A DNA stretch of 64,000 nt from Variovorax boronicumulans (lineage in GTDB: Bacteria; Pseudomonadota; Gammaproteobacteria; Burkholderiales; Burkholderiaceae_C): assembly GCF_019352895.1 (NCBI RefSeq), contig NZ_JAAAFX010000004.1, positions 2,158,245 to 2,222,244 on the forward strand, in the 5' to 3' direction. This document shows, piece by piece, positions 8,176 through 17,122 of the stretch. Each line of letters opens with the position of its first letter. The first letter of the stretch is position 1. Under the pieces are notes generated by a model that saw only the letters and a program-made list of their open reading frames with translations, made no database searches and had not been told where the DNA came from. Both the position numbers and the translations under genes were made by a program.

Positions 8176-8787
8176 TCAGCCGGGCTGCAACCCCTGCCGC
8201 TTCGCGTCTTGCTTTGAGAAATGCGCGCGCACCCACTGCTCGCTCAGCGCCCACAGCCGGGGCGCACCGCGCTGGATGACGGGACCGTAGCGGGAAAGGA
8301 CCTGTTCCATCGAAACGCCTTGCTCCGCCCAGGTTCCTCCGTCGGTGAAGATGTTCACGAGCAGCGGCTGGAAACGATCGAGCGCTTTCGCGAACATCGC
8401 GTCTTCCGTCAGGGCCTGCTCGAATTCTGTCCACAGCGCGAGCAGCTCGTCGCGCTGCGACGGCGGCAACAGGCCGAACAGGCGCGCCGCGGCACGCGAC
8501 TCCTGTTCCGCCTGCCACGCGCTCGATGTCCCGCCGTGGATGGGATGGTCGCCGACATCGACCTCCACGATGTCGTGCAGCAAGAGCATCTTCATGACCC
8601 GGGCCGTGTCGACGGCGCCGTCGGCATAGTCGCTCAGTACCAGGGCGTAGGTCGCCAGGTGCCAGGAGTGCTCGGCGGAGTTCTCCTTCCGGCTCCTGTC
8701 AAGCAACGGCGATTGCCTGACGACGGTCTTCAGTCGATCGATCTCTCTCAGGAAGCTCAGCTGCTTTTCCAGCTCGGTCGGGTGCAT
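8176..8787 (-). CDS. HD-domain phosphohydrolase, HDDC2/YfbR-like
   Basis: A 203-residue HD-superfamily metalloenzyme. Metal ligands are visible as H40 (SAEHSWH), H71-D72 (LLLHDIVEVDVGD) and a later Asp in LDRFQPLL. The match is to the HDDC2/YfbR group, whose studied members are 5'-deoxynucleotidases. Length is normal. It stands alone between the TetR locus and the nickel locus, with no obvious partner. The family is firm; the substrate is inferred only from relatives. Confidence 0.85.
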   Translation of the reverse strand: MHPTELEKQLSFLREIDRLKTVVRQSPLLDRSRKENSAEHSWHLATYALVLSDYADGAVDTARVMKMLLLHDIVEVDVGDHPIHGGTSSAWQAEQESRAAARLFGLLPPSQRDELLALWTEFEQALTEDAMFAKALDRFQPLLVNIFTDGGTWAEQGVSMEQVLSRYGPVIQRGAPRLWALSEQWVRAHFSKQDAKRQGLQPG

Positions 8788-8825
8788 GAACGGCCACGGC
8801 GTAAAACTGCATCATAGGGTCCGCG

Positions 8826-9530
8826 CTAATGCGCCGGAAAGGCCAGCAGGTACTCGTAGCTGAGGCTGGTGGTGCGCGGGTCGCCCTGCACCGGCATGCG
8901 GCGGATGGCCAGCAGCTGGTTCGGGCCGGCCACGGGAATCACGGTGGCCGTGCCGTCGGCGGCCGTGGTCACGGGCGCACCGCTTTCGCCCAGCGACAGG
9001 CGGATGCCGCCGATCGGCCGGCCGTCGAACAGCACCTGCACCTTCATCGGCGCGCCCGCAGGCGGCGTGTCGGCCCCGAGCGCGACGATCTCGAAGGGCT
9101 GGCCCAGCGCCTTCTTCGCGATCGCGCCCCACTGGATGATGGTCTTGTGGTACTTCATCGCATGCACGCCGCTGGTGGCGCCGGGGTTCTCGGTCATGGG
9201 TTTCTCGACCATCGGACCGCTGTCAGTCTTGCTGAAGAAGCCGTTGTCGAAATGCGCGGCCAGCAGTGCGGCCTGCCGCTCGGGCCGCACGCGTATGCCG
9301 TCGGCCTGGGGCTTGAGCGTGACCTCGATGCGGCGGCCGCGGCGGTCGAAGGCCTCGACGCGCTTGAGCTTGTCCGCGGGATAGCGCTCGAGCCGGCCTT
9401 CGTGGCCGCCGAACTGCACCAGGTAGCCGCCGTCCGCATCGGGTTCGAGCCAGACGTTGTGGGCCTGGGCCGTGCCCAGCGCCAGGAGGGTGAAGACGGC
9501 CAGGGCCGCGCTGCGAAGAAGGTTTGGCAT
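8826..9530 (-). CDS. DUF4198 exported protein, probable nickel/cobalt uptake accessory
   Basis: A 234-residue protein. A clear signal peptide is predicted to be cleaved after AQA, leaving a mature protein that starts with His (HNVWLEP). That N-terminal His could take part in metal binding, as in other periplasmic copper or nickel proteins with an N-terminal histidine. DUF4198 is related to the NikM/CbiN-like periplasmic part of metal uptake systems. It follows a TonB receptor remnant and nikR on the same strand, with a 19-base gap to the receptor. The locus reads as nickel acquisition under NikR control. It appears intact although the receptor is broken. Confidence 0.82.
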   Translation of the reverse strand: MPNLLRSAALAVFTLLALGTAQAHNVWLEPDADGGYLVQFGGHEGRLERYPADKLKRVEAFDRRGRRIEVTLKPQADGIRVRPERQAALLAAHFDNGFFSKTDSGPMVEKPMTENPGATSGVHAMKYHKTIIQWGAIAKKALGQPFEIVALGADTPPAGAPMKVQVLFDGRPIGGIRLSLGESGAPVTTAADGTATVIPVAGPNQLLAIRRMPVQGDPRTTSLSYEYLLAFPAH

Positions 9531-9549
9531 GGGTGTCGTTTCCTGTGAA

Positions 9550-10940
9550 TCAGAACTGCATCTGCGCGCCGACCTTGAAGCTGCGCGGCGCGCCGGGCGC
9601 GAAGACCTGCGTGCCGCCGATCACCGCGGCCGAGGTGGCGTAGGCCTTGTCGCCGACGTTCACCACCGTGGCGTAGAGGCGGTAGCGGCTGGCCGCGGGC
9701 GGCACATAGCTCACGCCGAGGTCCACGGTGGCATAGCCGGCGTAGTTCACGCTGTTGTCGGCCGTCACGGCGTAGGCGCCCACGCGGCGCCAGGTCAGCG
9801 TGCCGGTCCAGGCCGCGACCGGTGTCCAGTTGATCGCGGCCGTGGCGGTGTAGCGCGGCACGCCGGCCACCGACTTGCCGAGCAGCGCGGCGCTCGCGTT
9901 CTCGGTGATGCGCGAGCGCGCGCTGCCGTAGACCAGCGAGACATCGAGGTCGGGGCGGAGGGACCACAGCACGCTGGCCTCGACGCCGCGGCGCAGTGTC
10001 GCGCCATCGTTCTCGTAGACGCCCGGCGCCACGGTGCGGATCTCGTCGGACGAGCGCAGCCGGTAGGCCGCGATGTCGAGCAGCAGCCCCTGGGCCGGCT
10101 TGAACTGCGCGCCGACCTCGGTCTGGCGGAACACGTTGGGGTCGAGCTGCGAGGCGCCGAGCGCGTACTTGGCAAAGGTGTTGGGCAGCGCGAAGCCCTC
10201 GGCCCAGCTGGCGCGCAGGCGCACGCCCGGCGCGACGTCGGAGCGCACACCGAGCTTGGGGCTGGCATGGCTCAGGCGGGCCAGCGGGCCGCAGGGGTCG
10301 CTGCCCGTCTCCGCGCCGTCGAGACTGCAGCCGCCGCTGAAGCGGTCCCAGCGCAGGCCCAGCGAGGGCTGGAACAAGGCATGGATCGGCGCATCGACTT
10401 CGGCGAAGGCCGAGAGGCTGTCGAGCGTGGAGGTGCGGTCGTCGATGGCGGGTGAAAGCCGCATGCGCCGGTCCAGCCCGTCGAAGTACTGGTAGGCCGT
10501 CGATTCCCGGAAGGTCTCGACGCCCGCCACCCAGTTCAGGGTGGTCCAGCGCGTCTGCGTGCGGCCGTTGAGGCTGGTGCCGGCGCCCAAGACGGTGCGG
10601 TCGTAGGTTTCCTCGCGCTGGCGCCAGGCCGCGGGACTCACTGGCCGGCTGAACCAGCGCGTGAAGTCCTGCCGCGTGCCGTAGGCGAAGCTCAGCAGCC
10701 GGATGTCGGGCGTGAGCGCGTAGTTGAGGTCGGCGCGCAGCGTGGCGAAGTGCTTGGTGGCGCCGTCGTTCATCGCGCGCGGGTCCTTGCCGTAGGGGTC
10801 GGTCGCGAACTGCGCGGCCGTGAGGTAGGAGGGCGAGTCGCCCTCGGCCTCGTGGAGCCGGCCGCGGCGCCGGTGTTCAGCAGCAGGCAGCCGAGGGCCA
10901 GGCTCAGAGGGCGGCGGGGCCGCGGGATCGGGAGGTGCAT
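9550..10940 (-). pseudogene. TonB-dependent receptor remnant (plug domain deleted), nickel locus
   Basis: A signal peptide (MHLPIPRPRRPLSLALG, core ending NTGAAA) starts at 10940 but reads into a stop at 10770. In another frame, open from about 10865, receptor sequence begins abruptly (HEAEGDSPSYLTAAQFA) and continues as an intact C-terminal barrel to the terminal FKVGAQMQF at 9550. The plug domain and first strands, roughly 250 residues, are missing and the frame changes at the junction (about 10855-10870). A separate start at 10773 could give a 407-residue barrel without signal peptide or plug, which should not function. Intact relatives are about 700 residues. The neighbours nikR and DUF4198 point to nickel import. 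An assembly error is possible. Confidence 0.78.
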
Positions 10941-11010
10941 CGGGGTCGGGAAGAAGAAAGAAGGGCGCACGCGTGCCCGGACGCAGCGCGTCGGAAAAGG
11001 CCGCGCGGCG

Positions 11011-11433
11011 TCAGTGCGTGTGCGCTGCGGCGGCGGAGGCCATCACCAGGTTGAGCTGGCCGTGGTGCACGCCGCGCTCGGCCATGAGCTTGTCGGCGAA
11101 GCGGCGCACCGCCTCGGCCGGGCCCCTGAGCAGCACGGTCTCGATGCAGTGCTCGGCATCGAGGTGCGCATGCGTGGAGGCGATGGTCAGGTCGTGCTGC
11201 GCATGCTGGTGGTGGGCCAGCCGCTCCGACAGCTCGCGCTCATGGTGGTTGTAGACATAGGACAGGTTGGCCACGCAGGGGCCGTCGACGTCATGCGCCT
11301 CGCGCTGCCGGGTCAGGTGGCTGCGCAGGATGTCGCGCACGGCCTCGGAGCGGTTGCCGTAGCCGCGCTCGGCGATCAGGTGGTCGAAGGCGTGGGCCAG
11401 TTCGTCGTCGAGGGAGATCGTGAAGCGTTCCAA
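11011..11433 (-). CDS. nikR: Nickel-responsive regulator NikR
   Basis: A 140-residue protein matching NikR in length and architecture. It has an N-terminal ribbon-helix-helix DNA-binding segment (ERFTISLDDELAHAFD, then GYGNRSEAVRDILR). The C-terminal ACT-like nickel domain carries the expected ligands: H77, H88, H90 and C96 by alignment to the E. coli set. It ends in a His-containing tail. NikR represses nickel importer genes when nickel is ample. The genes that follow on the same strand (receptor remnant and DUF4198 protein) are the natural targets. Only a poor NikR-box candidate is seen upstream. Confidence 0.95.
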   Translation of the reverse strand: MERFTISLDDELAHAFDHLIAERGYGNRSEAVRDILRSHLTRQREAHDVDGPCVANLSYVYNHHERELSERLAHHQHAQHDLTIASTHAHLDAEHCIETVLLRGPAEAVRRFADKLMAERGVHHGQLNLVMASAAAAHTH

Positions 11434-11467
11434 GGCGGTGGTCCGGCAAATGAAGGAAGTGCCGCCA

Positions 11468-11498
11468 GTATGAAAAAACGAAAAATCTTCTTAAATAC
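11468..11498. promoter_or_regulatory. Weak NikR-box-like half-sites upstream of nikR
   Basis: GTATGA and a distal ATAC flank an A/T-rich stretch upstream of the nikR start. The canonical site is GTATGA-N16-TCATAC. Here the arms are about 3 bases too far apart and the second arm is degraded. A separate 5-base dyad, CGTGT-N5-ACACG, lies at 11501-11515. Either could be a regulatory site, but the support is slight. Confidence 0.25.
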
Positions 11499-11525
11499 GC
11501 CGTGTGGCGTACACGCGGCGCCGGA

Positions 11526-12263
11526 TCAGCCCACCGGGCGCCAGCGGCCGGAAGCCGCGCAGACCTCGGCCGGCGCGCCGCGGCTGTGCACCTGCTCCTC
11601 GTCGAGCCGCGCCGCGGTGGCCGGATCGGTGTCGAAGACGATGCCGAGTGCGCGCGCGACATCGGGATGCGCGATGGGCAGTTCCCAGGTCAGGAAGACC
11701 TGGCTCAGGTCCCGTGCCGGCGCGAAGTCGGCTACATCGAAGCCGGCAGCGTCGCGCCGGATTACCGCATGGGGCTGGGCCGTGTCGAACAGCAGCACCG
11801 TGCCCCGGGCCAGCGGGATGCGCTGGCCGGTGCCGGGGAAATGCACGTCGAGGTCACGGTCTTCGCTGAGGAAGAGGTTGCAGAAGGCGGCGCTGCCGTA
11901 CTGGAGGGCATCGTGGTGGTAGCGCGCGCCGCGGCAGGCCATCAGTGCCACGTCGCTGCTGCCCGTCAGGTCCGGCAGTCCGCGTTCGCGCATCCAGTCG
12001 GCCACCGCCTGCACGCAGCGCCGGTAGTCGGGCCAGCGCATGCGGGCGCGCGCCAGGGGCAGGGTGTCGACATCGCCAGCCGCGAGCGAGGACGCGGTCT
12101 CGCGCGCCCAGTCGGCGGCGAGCCGGGCCGGCGGCGCGGGCACCGCGACCACGCCCGACAGCAGTCGCGTGCCCACGCTGCGGCTGCGCATCGCCTCGCC
12201 GCTGAAGAAGTAGGACGTGAGGGCATCGTCCTGCGTGCGCGGCGGTGACTGGGAGAGAGGCAT
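11526..12263 (-). CDS. 2-oxoglutarate/Fe(II)-dependent oxygenase-like protein
   Basis: A 245-residue protein (start at 12263; an upstream in-frame ATG at 12344 would overlap the divergent gene's start). The central region shows a possible facial triad: HHD in ARYHHDALQYGS, and a distal His in FDTAQPHAVIRR followed by an Arg. The spacing resembles double-stranded beta-helix dioxygenases. No closer family is recognised, so function is unassigned beyond the fold suggestion. It is divergent from a small HTH protein gene at 12313 across 49 bases. Confidence 0.6.
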   Translation of the reverse strand: MPLSQSPPRTQDDALTSYFFSGEAMRSRSVGTRLLSGVVAVPAPPARLAADWARETASSLAAGDVDTLPLARARMRWPDYRRCVQAVADWMRERGLPDLTGSSDVALMACRGARYHHDALQYGSAAFCNLFLSEDRDLDVHFPGTGQRIPLARGTVLLFDTAQPHAVIRRDAAGFDVADFAPARDLSQVFLTWELPIAHPDVARALGIVFDTDPATAARLDEEQVHSRGAPAEVCAASGRWRPVG

Positions 12264-12312
12264 CCGGGGCAGTGTAGTCAGGCCTGCCGTGCGCTCCGGC
12301 GACAATCCGCCC

Positions 12313-12567
12313 ATGGCCCAAGGCAAACGAATCTCTGCAGACATCGGCGGCGACGCCCTTCAATCCATCAAGGACCTCGGCGCGGCCGCCAAGCGCGCCC
12401 GCCTCGAGGCCGGCGAGGGCCAGGCGGTCGCAGCCGCGCGGCTGGGTGTGCATGTGCAGACCATCGCGCGCATCGAATCCGGCGAGCCGGGCGTGGCCAT
12501 CGGCCACATGGCCGGGCTGCTCGCGCTCTACGGGATCGGCCTGGCGCTCGGGCCCAAGGCCGGCTGA
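12313..12567 (+). CDS. Small helix-turn-helix DNA-binding protein
   Basis: An 84-residue protein. Residues about 20-75 form an XRE/HipB-like HTH (LGAAAKRARLEAGEGQAVAA, then LGVHVQTIARIESG). It begins at the ATG at 12313, which closely follows the divergent oxygenase-like gene. It may regulate that gene. No toxin partner such as HipA is found next to it, so an antitoxin role is not supported. It lies convergently, 5 bases from the universal stress protein gene. Confidence 0.7.
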   Translation: MAQGKRISADIGGDALQSIKDLGAAAKRARLEAGEGQAVAAARLGVHVQTIARIESGEPGVAIGHMAGLLALYGIGLALGPKAG

Positions 12568-12572
12568 GACCC

Positions 12573-13016
12573 CTAGCGCAGCACCAGCACCGGCAGGCTG
12601 GAGTGCGTCAGCACATGCTGGGTCTCGCTGCCCAGCAGCAGGCGCTTGACGCCCTTGCGGCCGTGCGAGGCCATCACGATCAGGTCGCATTGCTGCTTCT
12701 GGGCGGCTGCGATGATGGCTTCGGCGACGCGGTCCGAACGCACCGTCACGGTCTTGACCTTCACGCCGCTGCGCTGGGCGCGCGCATCGACGGCGGCCAG
12801 CATCTCCTGGGCGGCGTCCGTCCATTGCTTCTCGATGCGCGCGATGTCATCGGGCGTGAAGACCATCGCGCCCTCGAAGTAGTTCATCGGATAGCGCGGC
12901 ACCACCGTCAGCGCGACCAGTTCCGCGCCGTGCGTGGCGGCCAGCGAGATGCCGCTGGCCACGGCCTTGCGCGAGAGGGCGGAGCCGTCGGTGGCGATCA
13001 GGATGCGTTTGAACAT
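12573..13016 (-). CDS. Universal stress protein, UspA family
   Basis: A 147-residue single-domain Usp, with the N-terminal strand RILIATDGS and the ATP-binding G-x2-G-x9-G-[ST] type motif in ASHGRKGVKRLLLGSET. Length is normal. The start at 13016 was chosen because the upstream extension is not Usp-like. A perfect FNR box lies 53-66 bases upstream, in the gap shared with the divergent ccoI gene. Usp proteins are common members of FNR/Anr regulons in low-oxygen metabolism, so oxygen-controlled expression is likely. Confidence 0.92.
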   Translation of the reverse strand: MFKRILIATDGSALSRKAVASGISLAATHGAELVALTVVPRYPMNYFEGAMVFTPDDIARIEKQWTDAAQEMLAAVDARAQRSGVKVKTVTVRSDRVAEAIIAAAQKQQCDLIVMASHGRKGVKRLLLGSETQHVLTHSSLPVLVLR

Positions 13017-13068
13017 GGGTTTCCTTCGGAATGAAGCCTGAAGACTAGAGCCGCGCGGCGGCCCCGGC

Positions 13069-13082
13069 TTGATCCAGATCAA
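13069..13082. promoter_or_regulatory. FNR/Anr box between usp and ccoI
   Basis: TTGATCCAGATCAA, a perfect match to the FNR consensus TTGAT-N4-ATCAA. It can serve both divergent promoters, being 53 bases from the usp start and 35 bases from the ccoI start. The matching regulator is encoded at 22377-23093. Confidence 0.88.
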
Positions 13083-13116
13083 GGGCCTGTCTTGCATCGG
13101 CCCCTAGGCTCGGGGC

Positions 13117-15462
13117 ATGGACGCTGCGCTCTCTCTTCCACCCTCGGCGGCCCTGCCCGACGAAGGCGTGGCGCTGGACGACCCGGCCGAATGGCCGACC
13201 TTCGGCCATGCGGTGGATGCTGCGTCTCCGACCGGCCGCTGGGAGTCGCAGGTGGTGGTCGAGGGCATGCACTGCGCGGCCTGCGCCTTCACCGTCGAGG
13301 CCGCGCTGTGCGCCGTGCCCGGCGTGCTGCGGGCCGAGGTCAACGCCGCGACCCGGCGCGCGCGGGTCGTGTGGTCGGCCGACGCGGTACGGCCCTCGCG
13401 CTGGTTCGCGGCCTCGGCTGCCGCCGGCTACCGGCTGGTGCCCGCGGGTGACCTGCAGGCGCGTGCGCGCCGCATGCGCGAAGGCCGCGCCGCGCTGTGG
13501 CGCTGGCTGGTGGCGGGCTTCTGCATGATGCAGGTGATGATGTACGCCTACCCCGCGTACATCGCGCAGCCCGGCGAGATGACGGCCGACGCGGTGCAGC
13601 TCATGCGCTGGGCCTCCTGGGTGCTCACGCTGCCGGTGGTGCTGTTCTCCTGCGGTCCCTTCTTCCGCAGCGCCTGGCGCGACCTGCGGCAGCGGCGCAT
13701 CGGCATGGACCTGCCGGTGGCACTCGGCATGCTGATCGTCTTCGTGGTGAGCACGGCCGGCACCTTCGACCCCGCAGGCCCGCTGGGTCACGAGGTCTAC
13801 TTCGACTCGCTCACCATGTTCGTGTTCTTCCTGCTCACCGGCCGCTGGCTCGAGACCCGGCTGCGCGACCGCACCGCCGGCGCGCTGGGAGCGCTGATGA
13901 ACCGCGTGCCCGACAGCGTGGAGCGCCTCGGGGCCGGCGGGCAGTTCGTGCGCGTCGCGGTACGCCGCCTGGCCGTGGGCGACGTGATCCGCGTGCGGCC
14001 AGGCGAGGCCTTTCCCGCCGATGGCTGCGTGACCGACGGCGACACCAGCGTCGACGAGGCCCTGCTCACCGGCGAGTCGCGGCCCGTGCCGCGCGGCCGC
14101 GGCGAGCGCGTGCTGGCCGGCAGCCACAACCTCTCGGCCGTGGTGCAGCTCCGCATCGAATCGGTGGGGCAGGGCACGCGCTTCGCGCAGATCGTCGCGC
14201 TGATGGAAAGCGCCTCGCTGGGCAAGCCGCGCCTGGCCCGGCTGGCCGACCGGGTGGCACGGCCTTTCCTGATCGGCGTGCTGGCCGCGGCCGCGCTGGC
14301 GGCTGCGCTCTGGTGGCCCGCCGGCCCGGGCCAGGCACTGATGGTGGCGGTCGCGGTGCTGATCGTGACCTGCCCCTGCGCACTGTCGCTGGCCACACCG
14401 GCCGCGATGCTTGCGAGCGCGGGCGCATTGGCGCGCGGCGGCGTGCTGGTGCATGACCTGCAGGCGCTCGAGGCGCTGGCCTCGGTCGACACCGTGGTCT
14501 TCGACAAGACCGGCACGCTCACGCGCGACACGCCGCGGCTCGACCGCGTGTACTGCCGCGAGGGCCTGCGGCCGGCCGATGCGGTCGAGCTGGCGGCGGC
14601 GCTCGGTGCGCAATCGCTCCATCCCGTGGCCAGGGCGCTGGTCCGCGCCTGGGACGAAGAACATCGCACGCCGCCGGACTGGCAGGCGCTGGAGGTGCGC
14701 GAGCAGGCAGGGCAGGGGCTCGAAGGGCATCTGCAGCGCCCCGGATCGAAGGCCCTGCCGATGCGCGTGCGCCTGGGTTCGGCCGTGCATTGCGAGGTCG
14801 AGGCGCTGCCCATCGACTCGCCGCAACTGCACCTGTCGGATGCCCATGGCTGGGTCGCGAGCTTCGTGCTGGCCGAGGAACTGCGCGCGGACGCCGCCTC
14901 GGCCGTCGTCGCGTTGAAGGCCCAGGGCATCGCGGTGCAACTGCTGTCGGGCGACCGCAGCGCCGCTGCGCAGGAAGTGGCGGCGCGCGTGGGCATCGCG
15001 CAGGTGCAGGGCGATTGCACGCCCGAAGACAAGCTGCGCGCGCTGCAACAGCTGCAGGCCGAAGGCCGGCGCGTCGCAATGGTCGGCGACGGCCTCAACG
15101 ACGGGCCGGTGCTGGCCGCGGCCCATGCCTCCTTCGCGCTCGGCAACGCCGTGCCGCTGGCGCAGGCGCGCGCCGACTTCATCGTGATGGGCGGTGCCTT
15201 GTCGGCGGTGCCCGAGGCGATCGCGCAGGCGCGCCGCACGCTGAAGATCGTGCGGCAGAACCTGGCCTGGGCCGCGGGCTACAACGCGCTGTGCGTGCCC
15301 CTGGCACTGGCCGGCTGGCTGCCCGCATGGCTGGCCGGACTGGGCATGGCGTTGAGTTCGTTGCTGGTGGTGCTCAACGCGGCGCGCCTCGCGCGGCCAC
15401 CGTTGGTCGCGCAGCCCGAGCCCCTTGCGCGCATGCCCTCGCTTGCGGAGGCGCAGGCCTGA
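13117..15462 (+). CDS. ccoI: Copper-translocating P-type ATPase for cbb3 oxidase assembly (CcoI/FixI)
   Basis: A 781-residue P1B-type ATPase. The N-terminal metal-binding domain has GMHCAAC (C53, C56). The transmembrane copper motif is CPC (C419-P-C421). The phosphorylation site DKTGT starts at D463, and the hinge motif is GDGLND. CcoI supplies copper to the cbb3-type cytochrome oxidase. It is placed directly before ccoS (overlapping stop/start) and the ccoNOQP genes, as in other proteobacteria. An FNR box lies just upstream. Substrate Cu(I) is inferred from family and context rather than a general efflux role. Confidence 0.94.
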   Translation: MDAALSLPPSAALPDEGVALDDPAEWPTFGHAVDAASPTGRWESQVVVEGMHCAACAFTVEAALCAVPGVLRAEVNAATRRARVVWSADAVRPSRWFAASAAAGYRLVPAGDLQARARRMREGRAALWRWLVAGFCMMQVMMYAYPAYIAQPGEMTADAVQLMRWASWVLTLPVVLFSCGPFFRSAWRDLRQRRIGMDLPVALGMLIVFVVSTAGTFDPAGPLGHEVYFDSLTMFVFFLLTGRWLETRLRDRTAGALGALMNRVPDSVERLGAGGQFVRVAVRRLAVGDVIRVRPGEAFPADGCVTDGDTSVDEALLTGESRPVPRGRGERVLAGSHNLSAVVQLRIESVGQGTRFAQIVALMESASLGKPRLARLADRVARPFLIGVLAAAALAAALWWPAGPGQALMVAVAVLIVTCPCALSLATPAAMLASAGALARGGVLVHDLQALEALASVDTVVFDKTGTLTRDTPRLDRVYCREGLRPADAVELAAALGAQSLHPVARALVRAWDEEHRTPPDWQALEVREQAGQGLEGHLQRPGSKALPMRVRLGSAVHCEVEALPIDSPQLHLSDAHGWVASFVLAEELRADAASAVVALKAQGIAVQLLSGDRSAAAQEVAARVGIAQVQGDCTPEDKLRALQQLQAEGRRVAMVGDGLNDGPVLAAAHASFALGNAVPLAQARADFIVMGGALSAVPEAIAQARRTLKIVRQNLAWAAGYNALCVPLALAGWLPAWLAGLGMALSSLLVVLNAARLARPPLVAQPEPLARMPSLAEAQA

Positions 15463-15599
15463 TGGACATCCTGTTCCTGCTCGTGCCCTTCTCGGTGGTG
15501 CTGGTGCTGGTCATCCTCGGCGGCCTGTGGTGGGCCGTCGATCGTGGGCAGTTCGAGGATGTCGAGCGCGAAGGCGAGCGCATTCTGAACAACGATTGA
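15462..15599 (+). CDS. ccoS: cbb3 oxidase maturation protein CcoS
   Basis: A 45-residue protein with one N-terminal membrane helix (MDILFLLVPFSVVLVLVILG) followed by the CcoS hallmark LWWAVDRGQFEDVE and a short acidic tail. The ATG overlaps the ccoI stop codon (TGATG). CcoS is needed for metal cofactor insertion into the oxidase. Confidence 0.92.
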   Translation: MDILFLLVPFSVVLVLVILGGLWWAVDRGQFEDVEREGERILNND

Positions 15600-15609
15600 T
15601 CTAGCGCAA
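15596..15609. promoter_or_regulatory. Possible degenerate FNR box before ccoN
   Basis: TTGAT-CTAG-CGCAA, overlapping the ccoS stop codon and 57 bases before the ccoN start. One half-site is perfect and the other matches ATCAA at 3 of 5 positions. It would give the structural genes their own oxygen-controlled promoter. Confidence 0.35.
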
Positions 15610-15666
15610 GCCGCCGCGCGCGTCGAGTCGGGACACTGACCGGGTCCAAGAGAAAAAGGCCCGACG

Positions 15667-17109
15667 ATGCAAGCTTCCCACCCTCCCGCGGCGGTCTACG
15701 CCGACACCGCCGTCCGGCAATTCGCCCTCATGTCCGTGGTCTGGGGCGTGGTCGGCATGCTGGTCGGCGTGATCATCGCGTCGCAGCTGGCCTGGCCCGA
15801 ACTCAACCTCGGCATTTCCTGGCTCAGCTACGGCCGGCTGCGCCCGCTGCACACCAACGCCGTGATCTTCGCCTTCGGCGGCTGCGCCTTGATGGCCACC
15901 AGCTTCCACGTGGTGCAGCGCACCTGCCAGGTCCGTCTGTTTGCACCGGCACTGGCCTCCTTCGTGTTCTGGGGCTGGCAGCTGGTCATCGTGGCCGCGG
16001 CCATCAGCCTGCCCATGGGCTACACCAGCGGCAAGGAATACGCCGAGCTCGAGTGGCCGATCGACATCCTGATCGCGGCCGTGTGGGTGGCCTATGCCAT
16101 CGTCTTCTTCGGCACCATCGCGATGCGCAAGGTGCGCCACATCTACGTGGCCAACTGGTTCTACGGCGCCTTCATCATCGCGGTGGCGCTGCTGCACATC
16201 GTCAACAGCGCCGCCATTCCCGCGGGCTGGATGAAGAGCTACTCGGCCTATGCCGGCGTGCAGGATGCGATGGTGCAGTGGTGGTACGGCCACAACGCGG
16301 TCGGCTTCTTCCTCACCGCGGGCTTCCTCGGGATGATGTACTACTACATCCCCAAGCAGGCGGGCCGCCCGGTCTATTCGTACCGGCTGTCGATCGTCCA
16401 TTTCTGGGCGTTGATCTTCACCTACATGTGGGCGGGCCCGCACCACCTGCACTACACCGCGCTGCCCGACTGGACGCAGTCCATCGGCATGGTGTTCTCG
16501 CTGATCCTGCTGGCGCCCAGCTGGGGCGGGATGATCAACGGCGTGATGACGCTGTCGGGCGCCTGGCACAAACTGCGCACCGACCCGATCCTGCGCTTCC
16601 TGATCGTCGCGCTGTCCTTCTACGGCATGGCGACCTTCGAGGGTCCGATGATGTCGATCAAGACCGTCAACGCGCTTTCGCACTACACCGACTGGACCGT
16701 GGGCCACGTGCACGCCGGCGCGCTCGGCTGGGTCGGCCTGATCACCATGGGCTCGCTGTACTACCTCATCCCGCGCCTGTGGGGCCGCACCGAGATGCAC
16801 AGCACGAAGGCCATCGAGCTGCACTTCTGGATGTCGACCGTGGGCATCGTGCTCTACATCGCCGCCATGTGGATCGCCGGCGTGATGCAGGGCCTGATGT
16901 GGCGCGCGGTCAATGCCGACGGCACGCTGACCTACACCTTCGTCGAAAGCGTGAAGGCCACCTACCCCTACTACGTGGTGCGCCTGCTCGGCGGCCTGCT
17001 GTACCTGGGCGGCATGCTGGTCATGGCCTGGAACGTCTGCATGACCGTGATCGCGGGCCGCTCGGTGCGCGCCGCCATCCCGCCCGTGGCCGCCGTTGCC
17101 CATGCCTGA
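15667..17109 (+). CDS. ccoN: cbb3-type cytochrome c oxidase subunit I (CcoN)
   Basis: A 480-residue haem-copper oxidase subunit with about 12 membrane helices. Conserved histidine sites are visible in [14 protein letters not shown], in [11 protein letters not shown], in GPHHLHYT and in the haem-binding helix with [11 protein letters not shown]. It is the catalytic, proton-pumping subunit holding haem b, haem b3 and CuB. Length matches the family. It begins the operon ccoN-O-Q-P for high-affinity oxygen respiration and is preceded by its maturation genes ccoI and ccoS. Confidence 0.97.
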   Translation: MQASHPPAAVYADTAVRQFALMSVVWGVVGMLVGVIIASQLAWPELNLGISWLSYGRLRPLHTNAVIFAFGGCALMATSFHVVQRTCQVRLFAPALASFVFWGWQLVIVAAAISLPMGYTSGKEYAELEWPIDILIAAVWVAYAIVFFGTIAMRKVRHIYVANWFYGAFIIAVALLHIVNSAAIPAGWMKSYSAYAGVQDAMVQWWYGHNAVGFFLTAGFLGMMYYYIPKQAGRPVYSYRLSIVHFWALIFTYMWAGPHHLHYTALPDWTQSIGMVFSLILLAPSWGGMINGVMTLSGAWHKLRTDPILRFLIVALSFYGMATFEGPMMSIKTVNALSHYTDWTVGHVHAGALGWVGLITMGSLYYLIPRLWGRTEMHSTKAIELHFWMSTVGIVLYIAAMWIAGVMQGLMWRAVNADGTLTYTFVESVKATYPYYVVRLLGGLLYLGGMLVMAWNVCMTVIAGRSVRAAIPPVAAVAHA

Positions 17110-17122
17110 AGAGAAGCACACC

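Noticed and set aside
10770-10773. ATGA overlap that might couple a 66-residue frame to a 407-residue receptor fragment
   Set aside because: The 407-residue product would lack a signal peptide and plug, so the overlap is best seen as chance within a pseudogene.
11468-11498. Canonical NikR box upstream of nikR
   Set aside because: Arm spacing is about 3 bases too long and the second arm is degraded, so it is kept only as a weak candidate.
12313-12567. HipB-like antitoxin of a toxin-antitoxin pair
   Set aside because: No HipA or other toxin gene is adjacent; the neighbours are an oxygenase-like gene and usp.
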